A stretch of DNA of 64,000 bases from Waddliaceae bacterium. GTDB lineage: Bacteria; Chlamydiota; Chlamydiia; Chlamydiales; GCA-2709385. Positions 8,539-17,930 of this stretch are shown piece by piece. The notes beneath the pieces were generated by a model that made no database searches, was not told where the DNA came from, and worked only from the letters and a program-made list of their open reading frames with translations. The stretch covers positions 1 through 64,000 of the forward strand of contig PAQS01000019.1 of the NCBI GenBank assembly GCA_002709385.1, read 5' to 3'. Position 1 is the first letter of the stretch. The number at the start of each line of letters is the position of its first letter. Position numbers and translations under genes: made by a program.

Positions 8539-10365
8539 ATGAAACGATTTGCTCCATTTATTAGTTCTTTAGTTTTTCTTCTCTTACTCACTATCAGTAC
8601 TTATCGATCATCTAGTACACATTCTTCTTTAGCACTTGAATCTTGGGGTAAAATCCCTGTTTTACATGAAGGAAGAGTAAAGCCATTAGATAGTATCGCA
8701 AGGAGTGCTCTTTTAACATTACGTGAGAAGCAATCTTTCTCAGGTCCCTACTCCTCTCTTGCTCCAATAGATTGGTTAGCAAAGGTACTCATGAATAATG
8801 AAGAGAGTGATAAAATCCCTGTCTTTCGTATCGATCATCCAGATATTATTCATCTACTCAATCAAGAAAATAGCCATTCTAAATACTTCTCATTTGAAGA
8901 AATTGAGCCATACTTAGAAAAGCTCCGTGAACAGGCTGTTGTCATTGGCGAAATGGAGAGTAAATCTCGCGATGCCTATCAAAATGCCCTCTTACAATTG
9001 TGGGAAAAAGTAATCTTATATACTGGTCTTAGCCATACACTCTATATTGCCAACGCAGAACTACCATTAGATGAACTTCTCTTATTTGAGGAAGGAATTA
9101 AAATCATTGTTCCTCTTTGGCTCAACGATGGTGAGCACACGGAAATCGACCAAAGAGACCAAGCCCTCTTTCAATGGTTTTGGGAGCGTTATCAATTTAT
9201 TTCTAGAGCTGCTCATTTCCAAATTCTTTATCCCTTAAGTCAAGACGAAGAATGGAAAAATATGGGATCAGGAATTTTATCTTTAATATCTGGATCAGAA
9301 AAACACCCTGCAATTGATCCAATTTTGACCATGATTAAACATTATCGTGAATCAGATAAAGTGGCTTTCCAGAAAACCCTTGATGAATACTATTTCCAAG
9401 TAAACTCTCTGCAAACAGGGCTCAGTAATAGCGTTCGTTTAGAATCATTCTTTAATCATATTCAGCCATTTTACGTAAGCATTGTTCTATATATCTGCTC
9501 CTTTTTACTCCTGATGTTTACAGGGCTTTTTGAAAGTCATTTTTTAAAGAAAACAAGTTTTTCTTTTCTAGTTACTGCATGTACTTTGCACACCTTAGGC
9601 CTGATTTGCAGGATCATTATTGAACAACGCCCTCCTGTTACAAACTTATATTCTTCTGCTATTTTTGTAGGCTGGGGAGCTGTATGTTTAGGGATTGTGT
9701 TAGAACGCATTTACCGTAATGGTTTAGGTAGTATTGTCGCTTCAGTGCTAGGCTGCCTCACTTTAATTATTGCCCATCATCTTTCATTGCAAGGTGATAC
9801 AATGGAAGTGATGCGAGCGGTCCTTGATTCTAATTTTTGGTTGAGCACCCATGTTGTCACAGTAACTCTGGGCTATAGTGCTTCTTTTCTTGCGGGTTTT
9901 CTTGCGATTGCTTATGTCATCCGCCAATGCTTTTCTCCTCAATTAGATCAAGCTTCAAGTGTATCTGTGGGCAAAATGGTTTATGGCATCATTTGTTTTA
10001 GTCTCTTTTTCAGTTTTGTTGGAACTGTTCTTGGAGGGATTTGGGCTGATCAATCATGGGGCCGTTTTTGGGGTTGGGACCCCAAAGAAAATGGAGCTTT
10101 AATGATCGTACTATGGAATGCCATCATTCTACATGCAAGATGGGGTGGAATGATCAAGTTGCGAGGAACCATTCTCCTCGCTATTGTTGGTAATATCATT
10201 ACAAGCTTTTCTTGGTTTGGTGTGAATATGCTAGGTGTTGGGCTACATTCTTATGGATTCATGGAAGAAGCTTTTTTCTGGCTTCTGGCTTTTATGGGAA
10301 CACAAGTCTTATTCATCGCCATAGGAGCTTTTAATCTTCGCTCTAAAAAACTCAAGTCACTTTGA
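8539..10365 (+). CDS. ccsA: cytochrome c synthase CcsA with long N-terminal extension
   Basis: CcsA carries the tryptophan-rich WWD domain that binds heme at the outer membrane face and attaches it to CXXCH motifs. The signature WGRFWGWDPKENGAL is present near residue 515, within a set of hydrophobic helices starting at about residue 310, with conserved His in HVVTVTLGY and GLHSYGF. The first ~300 residues are a signal-like helix and a large soluble domain beginning WGKIPVLHEGRVKPLDS, a form known from Planctomycetes, Verrucomicrobia and Bacteroidetes. It is cotranscribed with resB, and the genes downstream belong to cbb3 oxidase maturation. Confidence 0.93.
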   Translation: MKRFAPFISSLVFLLLLTISTYRSSSTHSSLALESWGKIPVLHEGRVKPLDSIARSALLTLREKQSFSGPYSSLAPIDWLAKVLMNNEESDKIPVFRIDHPDIIHLLNQENSHSKYFSFEEIEPYLEKLREQAVVIGEMESKSRDAYQNALLQLWEKVILYTGLSHTLYIANAELPLDELLLFEEGIKIIVPLWLNDGEHTEIDQRDQALFQWFWERYQFISRAAHFQILYPLSQDEEWKNMGSGILSLISGSEKHPAIDPILTMIKHYRESDKVAFQKTLDEYYFQVNSLQTGLSNSVRLESFFNHIQPFYVSIVLYICSFLLLMFTGLFESHFLKKTSFSFLVTACTLHTLGLICRIIIEQRPPVTNLYSSAIFVGWGAVCLGIVLERIYRNGLGSIVASVLGCLTLIIAHHLSLQGDTMEVMRAVLDSNFWLSTHVVTVTLGYSASFLAGFLAIAYVIRQCFSPQLDQASSVSVGKMVYGIICFSLFFSFVGTVLGGIWADQSWGRFWGWDPKENGALMIVLWNAIILHARWGGMIKLRGTILLAIVGNIITSFSWFGVNMLGVGLHSYGFMEEAFFWLLAFMGTQVLFIAIGAFNLRSKKLKSL

Positions 10366-10377
10366 AGGGAGTTCCAT

Positions 10378-10563
10378 ATGTTACAACGTATTCATCAAAG
10401 AATTTTTCAGATTGGTTTTGTCTTTATGCTATCTGGATTCATTGGTTTTATGATTTTTGTTCTTTGCTTTGCCCAGTCTAGAAAAAGTGGTAGTACAGGC
10501 ATCGATGCATCCAAACTTTCGGAAATACGTCATCCTAAAATTACAGAACTTAGCGAAAAATGA
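10378..10563 (+). CDS. small single-span membrane protein, 61 aa
   Basis: A short protein with one hydrophobic helix (about residues 12-32) and a polar C-terminal tail. It lies 12 bases after ccsA and overlaps the next gene by ATGA, so it belongs to the operon. The ATG has GGAG about nine bases upstream (aaggGAGttccat). It does not match CcoS or CcoQ as I remember them. A small accessory subunit for cytochrome or oxidase assembly is a reasonable guess from context. Confidence 0.65.
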   Translation: MLQRIHQRIFQIGFVFMLSGFIGFMIFVLCFAQSRKSGSTGIDASKLSEIRHPKITELSEK

Positions 10564-11240
10564 AGCTTTTACTCACAATGCTCCCCATTTACTTAGTTGG
10601 TAACCTTCATTGTATTGGTATGTGTGGTCCTTTAGCCATGCTTTTGTCACGACACACACATCGAAATTGGTACTTTATTGGTCGCTTATTCTCTTTTTCT
10701 CTAGCGGGTCTTATTGCAGGAGGAATTGGTTGGCTCTTTGTGGCTACTTTAAAACAAGGTTATGTTACAGCAGCTTTAAGTATTGGTTTTGGTGCTTTGA
10801 TTTTTCTTCTTGGCCTATCTCAGTTATTCCATACAATTTTACCCATCAATCGCTGGCTCTCAAAAAAAAGCGCGCGTGTTACACAATCATTAACTTTACT
10901 TATTAGTCGGGATCATCCTTGGGCAACTTTTTTATTTGGCCTTTTTACCATTGCTTTGCCTTGTGGACAAACCCTTATTGTGTACTCAGCTTGTGCCTTA
11001 AGTGCTAGTGCATGGGAAGGTTTCATTAATGGCTTTGCCTTCGCTTTGCTTACATCCCCTGCTCTCATTTTAGCAATGAATGCCAACAAGCTACTAAGAC
11101 GCTTTCATCAGTACCAAAGCGAAATTATGGGGTCTTTAGCTTGTTTGGTTGGAATGCTTTCCATTCTCAGAGGCTTTGCAGACTTAGAATGGATTCCACA
11201 TCTTGTACTATCTAGTGAGTGGCATTTTGTAATTTATTGA
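10560..11240 (+). CDS. SafE/TauE-like membrane protein of the cbb3 oxidase assembly neighbourhood
   Basis: A polytopic protein with about six helices. The first contains HCIGMCGPLA, the signature of the 'sulfite exporter TauE/SafE' subfamily (UreH/DsbD-like transmembrane domain) that is commonly encoded next to ccoG, ccoI and ccoS. Another cysteine motif, ALPCGQTL, lies in the fourth helix. In this context the family is thought to help copper or thiol handling for cbb3 oxidase rather than sulfite export. It overlaps the preceding gene by ATGA and runs seven bases into the convergent ccoG. Confidence 0.8.
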   Translation: MKLLLTMLPIYLVGNLHCIGMCGPLAMLLSRHTHRNWYFIGRLFSFSLAGLIAGGIGWLFVATLKQGYVTAALSIGFGALIFLLGLSQLFHTILPINRWLSKKSARVTQSLTLLISRDHPWATFLFGLFTIALPCGQTLIVYSACALSASAWEGFINGFAFALLTSPALILAMNANKLLRRFHQYQSEIMGSLACLVGMLSILRGFADLEWIPHLVLSSEWHFVIY

Positions 11241-12505
11241 CGCATTTGTGATTTCGTCGTACCAAATGGATTAAAATACAACTCCTGCTCACCTAAAGAT
11301 TCTTTTGTATCTGCATTGATTAACTCAACAGTCATAGGAACGAAGGTTTCGCTATCGCCTAAATAATGTATCGAGACTGTCTGCTCTTTTTTTTCAAACG
11401 CTTGAACAGAAATACTTTCTTTTAAAGATAGGAAAAACTCATCATCATTTGACACAAGAATACAATTCAATGCATCGGCACTTAAGTTTCTAACTTTAAG
11501 AATAAAACTGTTCACTCCTTTTTGTTCTGCTAGTAAACGTTCCTCTGCACTTGCTTGTTCCATTAATCCATAATCTAAGCGGAACGAAGCTACTGGACGA
11601 TAGACAAAAGCACATACCAAAGATACAATTCCTATAATTAAAGAAAGAGCGAGAACTTTTTTATCCCAAGTGTTAAACCCCCAACGAGATTGCTTTTGAT
11701 GATTTTCTACTTTATCTTCGAAAGCAAAGCTCAATAAAGAACTCTCTTTTCTACGACCGTAGACTCGCTCACAAGCATCAACACAGGCTCCACACATGGT
11801 ACAATCCATATGGAAAGGTGTTTTTTTTACATCTAAATCTACATAACATGCTTTCACACAAGCTGTACAAACTCCGCACTTATTGCCTGGACGTTGTTCC
11901 CATTGAACATGTAATGAATTTTCTGTCTGTAGCGATTTCTGAAGAAAAGCATAAGGGCAAGCTGATTCGCAAAACTTATGCTTAAGAACATGAAGGTCGT
12001 AAGTCGTCCACAAAAACAAGACTAAAAACATCGGAACAAGAAATACAGGGCTAGCACCGATAAAGTATCGTAAAGCACCAAGTCCTATCGCTGTCCCCCA
12101 AAAAAGTGCAAACGCTAAATCCACAGTATTTTGCATTTTTTTACTGTGCCGATAGCTCGGGTAACGTTTTTTCAAACTCTTATCTAATGATGCAAACATC
12201 TCAAAGAAAATGTTTTGTGGGCAAACCCAACCACAAAATACTTTACTATAGAGTCTAGAAGAAACGGTAAGCCCCCAAAGAGCTAAGATAATCCCTAAAA
12301 AAGCTAAGTGAAAGAGACCCTGAACTAAAGTTACTCCAAAAAAGTAAATGCGCCACTGATCGAAATCAAATGCCACAATTCCATGCTCCATTCCTGAAAA
12401 AGGTAAAGACATAGGAAGGATGAAGTAAAGTGCAAGAATGGTGTAGTGAACGATTTCTCTCCATGACTTCCAAGTCACTAGATATTTGTTTGTTCTAATT
12501 GTCAT
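11234..12505 (-). CDS. ccoG: cytochrome c oxidase accessory protein CcoG (FixG family)
   Basis: CcoG is a membrane iron-sulfur protein needed for cbb3-type oxidase assembly, where it acts in cupric ion reduction. Five to six hydrophobic helices alternate with cysteine motifs: CGWVCPQN, CESACPYAFLQ and two ferredoxin-like 4Fe-4S motifs, CGVCTACVKACYV and CTMCGACVDACERV. A further helix (~280-300) and a C-terminal periplasmic beta domain complete the family layout; 423 residues is slightly short of the usual ~470. It is convergent with the SafE-like gene. No ccoN/O/P genes are in the window, so the oxidase itself must be elsewhere. Confidence 0.94.
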   Translation of the reverse strand: MTIRTNKYLVTWKSWREIVHYTILALYFILPMSLPFSGMEHGIVAFDFDQWRIYFFGVTLVQGLFHLAFLGIILALWGLTVSSRLYSKVFCGWVCPQNIFFEMFASLDKSLKKRYPSYRHSKKMQNTVDLAFALFWGTAIGLGALRYFIGASPVFLVPMFLVLFLWTTYDLHVLKHKFCESACPYAFLQKSLQTENSLHVQWEQRPGNKCGVCTACVKACYVDLDVKKTPFHMDCTMCGACVDACERVYGRRKESSLLSFAFEDKVENHQKQSRWGFNTWDKKVLALSLIIGIVSLVCAFVYRPVASFRLDYGLMEQASAEERLLAEQKGVNSFILKVRNLSADALNCILVSNDDEFFLSLKESISVQAFEKKEQTVSIHYLGDSETFVPMTVELINADTKESLGEQELYFNPFGTTKSQMRQ

Positions 12506-12657
12506 TCCAGCATCCTAGTTCAGATTATCAACTACTTAAAGTATCGGAAATAATCAAAAACTCTACAAATAAAATTATCTCTATATAAAAGTTCGTGCAG
12601 AAGAGAAGGTTTTTGAGTATTGTGACGATTAGATGAGCAATTTCAGGAGAGTCGAGA

Positions 12658-14061
12658 ATGAAGGAATACGATCTCGTTGTTGTGGGTGGTGGACCAGCAG
12701 GAGAAAAAGCCGCAGTAAAGGCTGCCTATTTTGGCTATAAAGTCGCATTAATCGAAAAACAAGCCCAAGTAGGTGGAGCTGGTATTCATACAGGAACGCT
12801 GCCTAGTAAGACTCTTAAAGAGACCGCTATTTTCTTTTCAGGAAAACATGATAAGGGCCTTTATGGTGTTGACCGTCAATTTACTCGTACTACATCCGTC
12901 GAAGATTTTATGTTTCGTAAAAACTTCGTAGAGAAGAGTGAAACAGAGCAAATGACCTCTAATCTTCAAAAGCACCTTGTAGATATTTTTCATGGTACAG
13001 CAAGTTTTGAAGACCCTCATACTCTAAAAGTTTCAGGGGAAAAAGAACTCTGTCTTAAAGGTGATCACATTCTCATTGCCACTGGATCTACCCCTCATCA
13101 CCCCCCTGGAATCCCTTTTGATAATAAGAGAGTGCATGACTCTGACTCTATTCTTACGACTCAACGTATCCCCAAAAGTCTCTGTGTTGTAGGAGCCGGA
13201 GTAATTGGCTGTGAGTATGCTACCATCTTCTCGACAATGGGAACAAAAGTTTATCTTATTAATCATTCAGACAAAATTCTTCCTTTTCTAGATAATGAAA
13301 TTAGCTCCGCTCTTGTATCTAATATGCAAGAAGAAGGTATTGAGATCTTATTTAATACCTCTATTGAAAGAGTAGAATCACCTGATAGTGAAGACCTTCC
13401 TCTACGCATTCCTCTCAGTTCAGGAGAAACTCTTAATGTAGATATGTTTTTATTTGCAGCTGGACGTCAGGGTAACACTCAATCTCTTGGTTTGGAAAAA
13501 GCTGGTCTTCAAGCAACAAAGCGAGGCCTATTAGAAGTTAGCCCTCAATACCAAAGTAGCGTTCCTCATATCTTTGCGGTTGGTGATGTCATTGGCTTCC
13601 CAGCTCTTGCTAGTACAAGTATGGATCAAGGACGTGTTGCTGTTACTAACATGTTCAATACTGGTGATTTAGATCAAGTCACTGATATTTTCCCTTACGG
13701 AATTTATACAATACCAGAAGTTTCATGCGTAGGCCTTAGCGAAGAAGCAGCACAAAAACAAGGCATTAATTATGAAGTAGGCCGAGCTTATTACGCTGAT
13801 TTACCCCGTGGAAAAATCATGGGTCTAGATCACGGTATGTTGAAATTGGTTTTTCACAAAGAGAGTTTAGAGATTTTAGGTGCCCATTTAATAGGTAAAA
13901 TTGCTTCAGAAGTTGTTCACTATGGAGCAAGCCTAGTTGAAAATAAAAAAACATTGAAAGATGTGATTAGTACAATTTTCAACTTCCCCACACTACATGA
14001 TCTTTATAAGTACGCGAGTTATGACGGCTTAGGAACAGTTAAAGGACATAGGGTTAAATAA
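12658..14061 (+). CDS. sthA: soluble pyridine nucleotide transhydrogenase
   Basis: SthA is an FAD flavoprotein that moves hydride between NADPH and NAD+, balancing the two pools. FAD and NAD Rossmann motifs are clear: VVGGGPAGEKAA at the N-terminus and VVGAGVIGCEYA near residue 180; AVGDVIGFPALAS binds FAD. The redox cysteine pair of dihydrolipoamide dehydrogenases (GxNxGCxPSK) is replaced by HTGTLPSK, which is diagnostic for SthA. Length 467 matches the family. AGGAG lies nine bases before the ATG. The oppA gene follows five bases after the stop, so the gene may head the transporter operon although functions differ. Confidence 0.9.
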   Translation: MKEYDLVVVGGGPAGEKAAVKAAYFGYKVALIEKQAQVGGAGIHTGTLPSKTLKETAIFFSGKHDKGLYGVDRQFTRTTSVEDFMFRKNFVEKSETEQMTSNLQKHLVDIFHGTASFEDPHTLKVSGEKELCLKGDHILIATGSTPHHPPGIPFDNKRVHDSDSILTTQRIPKSLCVVGAGVIGCEYATIFSTMGTKVYLINHSDKILPFLDNEISSALVSNMQEEGIEILFNTSIERVESPDSEDLPLRIPLSSGETLNVDMFLFAAGRQGNTQSLGLEKAGLQATKRGLLEVSPQYQSSVPHIFAVGDVIGFPALASTSMDQGRVAVTNMFNTGDLDQVTDIFPYGIYTIPEVSCVGLSEEAAQKQGINYEVGRAYYADLPRGKIMGLDHGMLKLVFHKESLEILGAHLIGKIASEVVHYGASLVENKKTLKDVISTIFNFPTLHDLYKYASYDGLGTVKGHRVK

Positions 14062-14066
14062 GTCAT

Positions 14067-16421
14067 ATGAATAAAGAACCAATAGCACTGTATTTATTTC
14101 GCTTTGTTTTAGGGCTAGGACTCTTCGCTTTTATGGGAATGCTATACTGGTCTTCTGAACTTGTGGAGCAAGACTTACGTTATCTCAAACAAGAGTTCCA
14201 AACGATACAAGTCGATCTCGATCAAATGCGCTCTCAGAACCAGAGAATGGAAAGAGAGCTCCTACAAACTCTTATAAGAGATCAAAAAGATCGACAGGCT
14301 TTGGTTAAAGCAATTCAACATAATCAAAATGAAATTCAACATATAGAGAAAAAGCTAACATCTCTTCCAACACAAGATCTCGCTTCTAATATAAAAAAAA
14401 TTCCCACTCATCCTAATACTCAAAAATCCCAAAAAGAAGCTGTTATTCAACTGAGTGACAGTGACAATAAATTTGAAAATAATATAGAAGAACTCAGTGA
14501 AGAAGAACCATTACTTCTTGCTAATGAAGAAGAAATAGAATCAGTGAATCTTCTAAATGAAGACCCTTTTTATCAAAAGTCTCTCCCAAATTTACTCGGT
14601 GATTCATGGCAAGCGCAAGGAACACTACGCTCGGCTATGGTCGGTAAACCTGACAATTTACATCCATTTAACAATTTTAGATCAGTTAGTAGTTTAATTG
14701 GTCGTTGTACAGTATCAATTGCTGAGGCTGCTTTTGGTAAATATGAAGAAATGACGCCTGGAATGGCTGAAAAGCTTGAAATTCGAAAAAATGAAAAGAC
14801 AGGTAGAGAAGAGTTTTGGGTTACTCTGAGAGATCATGTTTATTGGCAGCCCTTAGAAAAAAAACACTTCCCAGAAGATTTTTTTCTAGCTCCTCACTTT
14901 TTCCAGAGTCATAAAGTAACAGCTCATGATTTCAAATTTTATTTCGATGCAATCATGAATCCTTATGTTGAGGCCTCTGGTGCTGCTAGTCTTCGCACAT
15001 ATCTAAGTGATATTGAAGAGTTACGCGTAATTGATCCTCTCACATTTGTTGTGCGTTGGAAAGAAGAAGAAATCGAAGATCAAGAACAAGTCACCAAAAA
15101 AATTAAATACAAAGCAAAGCAGCTTACTGGTCAACTAATTCCTTTAGCTCGTTTTGTTTACCAGTATTATCCAGATGGCAGCAAGATTTTAGAAGATGAT
15201 AACGCTCCATCTACCTACAGATTAAGTAGCCTTTGGGCTCAAACATTTGGAAAGCACTGGGCACAACATATTATACCTAGTTGTGGTCCATGGATATTCG
15301 ACGGTATGTCAGATCGTGAAGTCCGTTTCCGCCGCAATCCAGATTTTTACAATCCATATGCAGCTCTTGCTCAAAACTGGATCATTACATTTAAAGAAAG
15401 TCCTGATGCGGTTTGGCAAGAATTTAAAGCAGGACATTTAGACACTTATTCACTGCGTCCTGACCAAGTCATTGAATTTGAAGATTTCTTAGAAAGTAAA
15501 GAATATCAGGAACAAAAGAAAGCAGGTTTAACTATTCATCGAATTGATTTTGTGGATCGAGTATACAACTATATTGGATGGAATCAAAATACTCCTCTTT
15601 TCAAATCTGCTACTGTTCGAAGAGCTTTAACCATGGCCATAGACCGTCAGAGGATCATTGAGCAAAATCTTAATGATATGGCTATTGAGACAACTGGTCC
15701 ATTTTTTATCAATTCTCCTTCATACAACAAACAAATTGAGCCCTACCCATTCGACCCTGTTCAAGCACGCCAATTACTAGAAGAACAAGGATGGTATGAT
15801 TCAGATGGAGATGGAGTTTTAGATAAAGAAATAAATGGAGAGAGAGTTCCGTTTCGTTTTAAACTCACTTATTTTGTTAAAAATCCTTCATCTAAATCAA
15901 ATTGCGAATATGTTGCTACTACATTGAAGGAAATTGGAGTGGACTGTCAGCTAAACGGTGTTGATATTGCCGATCTATCTAATTCTTTTGATGAGAAGAC
16001 GTTTGATGCTCTTTATTTAGGATGGGCTTTAGGTACTCCTCCAGAAGAGCCTAAACAGCTTTGGCACTCTGATGGAGCAAAAGAAAAAGGTTCATCTAAT
16101 GCTGTTGGTTTTATGAATACAGAGGCTGATCAATTAATTGAACGCCTTCAATATGAATACAATCCAGATAAGCGTTTAGAGTACTATCACCGTTTCCATG
16201 AAATTCTTCACAAAGAAACGCCTTATACATTTTTATATACTCCTAAAACGACTCTTTTATACAGAGACTACGTGAAGAATGTGTTCATACCATCACAGAG
16301 ACAAGATCTTGTTCCTGGAGCAGAAGTAGCGGAACCAGATTCACGCGTTTTTTGGCTTGAGAAATCAAGTCAAGACAAGCAGTCGATTAGTAATCATGTT
16401 GAGGATAACCCCACCCAGTAG
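14067..16421 (+). CDS. oppA: oligopeptide-binding protein (family 5) with N-terminal anchor and coiled coil
   Basis: An extracellular solute-binding protein of family 5 (OppA/DppA type). The first helix (residues ~8-30) is uncleaved-looking and has no lipobox. It is followed by a coiled coil (~35-95), an acidic linker, and the binding domain from ~180 (LGDSWQAQGTLRSAMVGKPDNLHPF). Typical family 5 elements follow: SATVRRALTMAIDRQRIIEQ, PYPFDPVQARQLLEEQGW and a late LIERLQYEYNPDKR. At 784 residues it is ~240 longer than usual. It starts the transporter cluster oppA-oppB-oppC with 2-5 base gaps. The coiled-coil stalk could hold the protein away from the membrane or mediate oligomers (inference). 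Confidence 0.9.
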   Translation: MNKEPIALYLFRFVLGLGLFAFMGMLYWSSELVEQDLRYLKQEFQTIQVDLDQMRSQNQRMERELLQTLIRDQKDRQALVKAIQHNQNEIQHIEKKLTSLPTQDLASNIKKIPTHPNTQKSQKEAVIQLSDSDNKFENNIEELSEEEPLLLANEEEIESVNLLNEDPFYQKSLPNLLGDSWQAQGTLRSAMVGKPDNLHPFNNFRSVSSLIGRCTVSIAEAAFGKYEEMTPGMAEKLEIRKNEKTGREEFWVTLRDHVYWQPLEKKHFPEDFFLAPHFFQSHKVTAHDFKFYFDAIMNPYVEASGAASLRTYLSDIEELRVIDPLTFVVRWKEEEIEDQEQVTKKIKYKAKQLTGQLIPLARFVYQYYPDGSKILEDDNAPSTYRLSSLWAQTFGKHWAQHIIPSCGPWIFDGMSDREVRFRRNPDFYNPYAALAQNWIITFKESPDAVWQEFKAGHLDTYSLRPDQVIEFEDFLESKEYQEQKKAGLTIHRIDFVDRVYNYIGWNQNTPLFKSATVRRALTMAIDRQRIIEQNLNDMAIETTGPFFINSPSYNKQIEPYPFDPVQARQLLEEQGWYDSDGDGVLDKEINGERVPFRFKLTYFVKNPSSKSNCEYVATTLKEIGVDCQLNGVDIADLSNSFDEKTFDALYLGWALGTPPEEPKQLWHSDGAKEKGSSNAVGFMNTEADQLIERLQYEYNPDKRLEYYHRFHEILHKETPYTFLYTPKTTLLYRDYVKNVFIPSQRQDLVPGAEVAEPDSRVFWLEKSSQDKQSISNHVEDNPTQ

Positions 16422-16425
16422 TTAG

Positions 16426-17928
16426 ATGTTAGCGTATATTATCAGGAGACTTTTACTCTTACCTCTTACGCTTTTTGTCATTGTACTAGTGAATTTTGTC
16501 ATCATTAATCTAGCACCAGGTGACCCAATTAGCAGCTCCGAAATCTCTGAAGACGGAGCTGCCACTAGAGATGAAGAGCAAAATCTTGCTTTTGGGTCGG
16601 ACTTTGCCTACTTACAATTCCGCGAACATTACGGTTTGACTCTTCCCGTTCTCTTCAATACTTGGCCATGGATTAGCGAAGAAAAAACTAAAGACGATTT
16701 ACTTAGTTTATCTACAAGAAAATGGCATCCAGATGATCTAGAAGAAATGTCTGTTCAAAGCCATGAAAAATTACGGACAAGACTAGGTGATCAAGCACGT
16801 TTTACTATGCATAACCTCATTAGTATTGCCCGTTCCCCTAAAGCAGATCTAGAACTTCAGCAAAATGCGGTGCGTTTCTTCATCCGAGGAGGAACTCGAC
16901 AAGCAATTGTTGGTCCTAACCCAAGCCCTGAAGATCGGTCGTACAACCGATTCATAGAGAAAAATAATCTTGCCCTTCGAGAGCTAAAAATTAGCGCCCT
17001 TGATGATCTTCAAACAAGAAAAGAAAAAATAGAAAAACTTTATGAATGGTATGAAGAAAATGATTCTCATTATCAATTCAACCCACCTATATGGAAAAAA
17101 CCTCTGATTTTCTTATTTGAAACTCGTCTATGTAGATATTTAAGTAGAGTTTTTACTTTGAATTTTGGAACGATGAGAAATGATGACAATAAGCGTGTCA
17201 TTGATGAAGTAACAAAACGCTTTAAGTACTCTCTGACTCTCGCTGTTATTCCTATGCTCATTACTTTTGTTCTCTGCCAAATTTTTGGCTTTTATATGGC
17301 TGTAAAGCAAAGTAAGTGGCAAGACTTTAGTCTCAATGTAATTTTTCTCATTCTTTATGCAACACCTGTTTTTGTTGTGGCTCCTTTTCTTATCGAAAAA
17401 GTCGCTTTGAATAATACCTTTCCTTTCACAGATATTCCGATTCCTTTTAGTGGTTTTACAAGTCAAGAGAGTAAATACGAGCTAATGGGAAGCTCAGAGC
17501 GCTTATTTGATATCCTGCAACATATTGCACTTCCTCTTATTGCTGTTATGTATGGAGGTCTTGCTGCACAGTCAAGACTTTCTCGTACAGCTGTTTTGGA
17601 AGTTCTAAGACAAGATTACGTACGTACAGCGCGCTCCAAAGGCTTATCTAAATTTACCATCTTATCAAAACATGTTGGACGAAATGCAGCGATTACGATT
17701 GTAACTTCTATTGCTGGTTCATTGGGAGTGGTTCTGGGCGGTTCACTTATTATTGAAACAATTTTCGAAATTAATGGTTTTGGTCGCTTTTTCTACGATG
17801 CAGTAGTAAATCGAGATTATAACGTCATTATGTTTTCCACTTTATCTGGATCTCTTTTGACATTGATGGGGTATTTTGTAGCAGACATTACCTATACCCT
17901 ACTCGATCCACGCGTTACTTTGGATTAA
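16426..17928 (+). CDS. oppB: oligopeptide ABC transporter permease OppB/DppB with large insertion
   Basis: Integral membrane subunit of the peptide importer. TM1 (LLLLPLTLFVIVLVNFVIINLAPGDP) is canonical, and the permease core resumes at about residue 264 with YSLTLAVIPMLITF and carries the EAA loop LEVLRQDYVRTARSKGLSKFTILSKHVGRNA. Between them lie ~230 residues instead of the usual ~70: a mainly helical, charged segment that should be periplasmic. Length 500 versus ~310-340 for ordinary DppB. The gene begins four bases after oppA ends. The same kind of insertion occurs in the neighbouring OppC, so the two probably form a shared external domain. Confidence 0.92.
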   Translation: MLAYIIRRLLLLPLTLFVIVLVNFVIINLAPGDPISSSEISEDGAATRDEEQNLAFGSDFAYLQFREHYGLTLPVLFNTWPWISEEKTKDDLLSLSTRKWHPDDLEEMSVQSHEKLRTRLGDQARFTMHNLISIARSPKADLELQQNAVRFFIRGGTRQAIVGPNPSPEDRSYNRFIEKNNLALRELKISALDDLQTRKEKIEKLYEWYEENDSHYQFNPPIWKKPLIFLFETRLCRYLSRVFTLNFGTMRNDDNKRVIDEVTKRFKYSLTLAVIPMLITFVLCQIFGFYMAVKQSKWQDFSLNVIFLILYATPVFVVAPFLIEKVALNNTFPFTDIPIPFSGFTSQESKYELMGSSERLFDILQHIALPLIAVMYGGLAAQSRLSRTAVLEVLRQDYVRTARSKGLSKFTILSKHVGRNAAITIVTSIAGSLGVVLGGSLIIETIFEINGFGRFFYDAVVNRDYNVIMFSTLSGSLLTLMGYFVADITYTLLDPRVTLD

Positions 17929-17930
17929 GT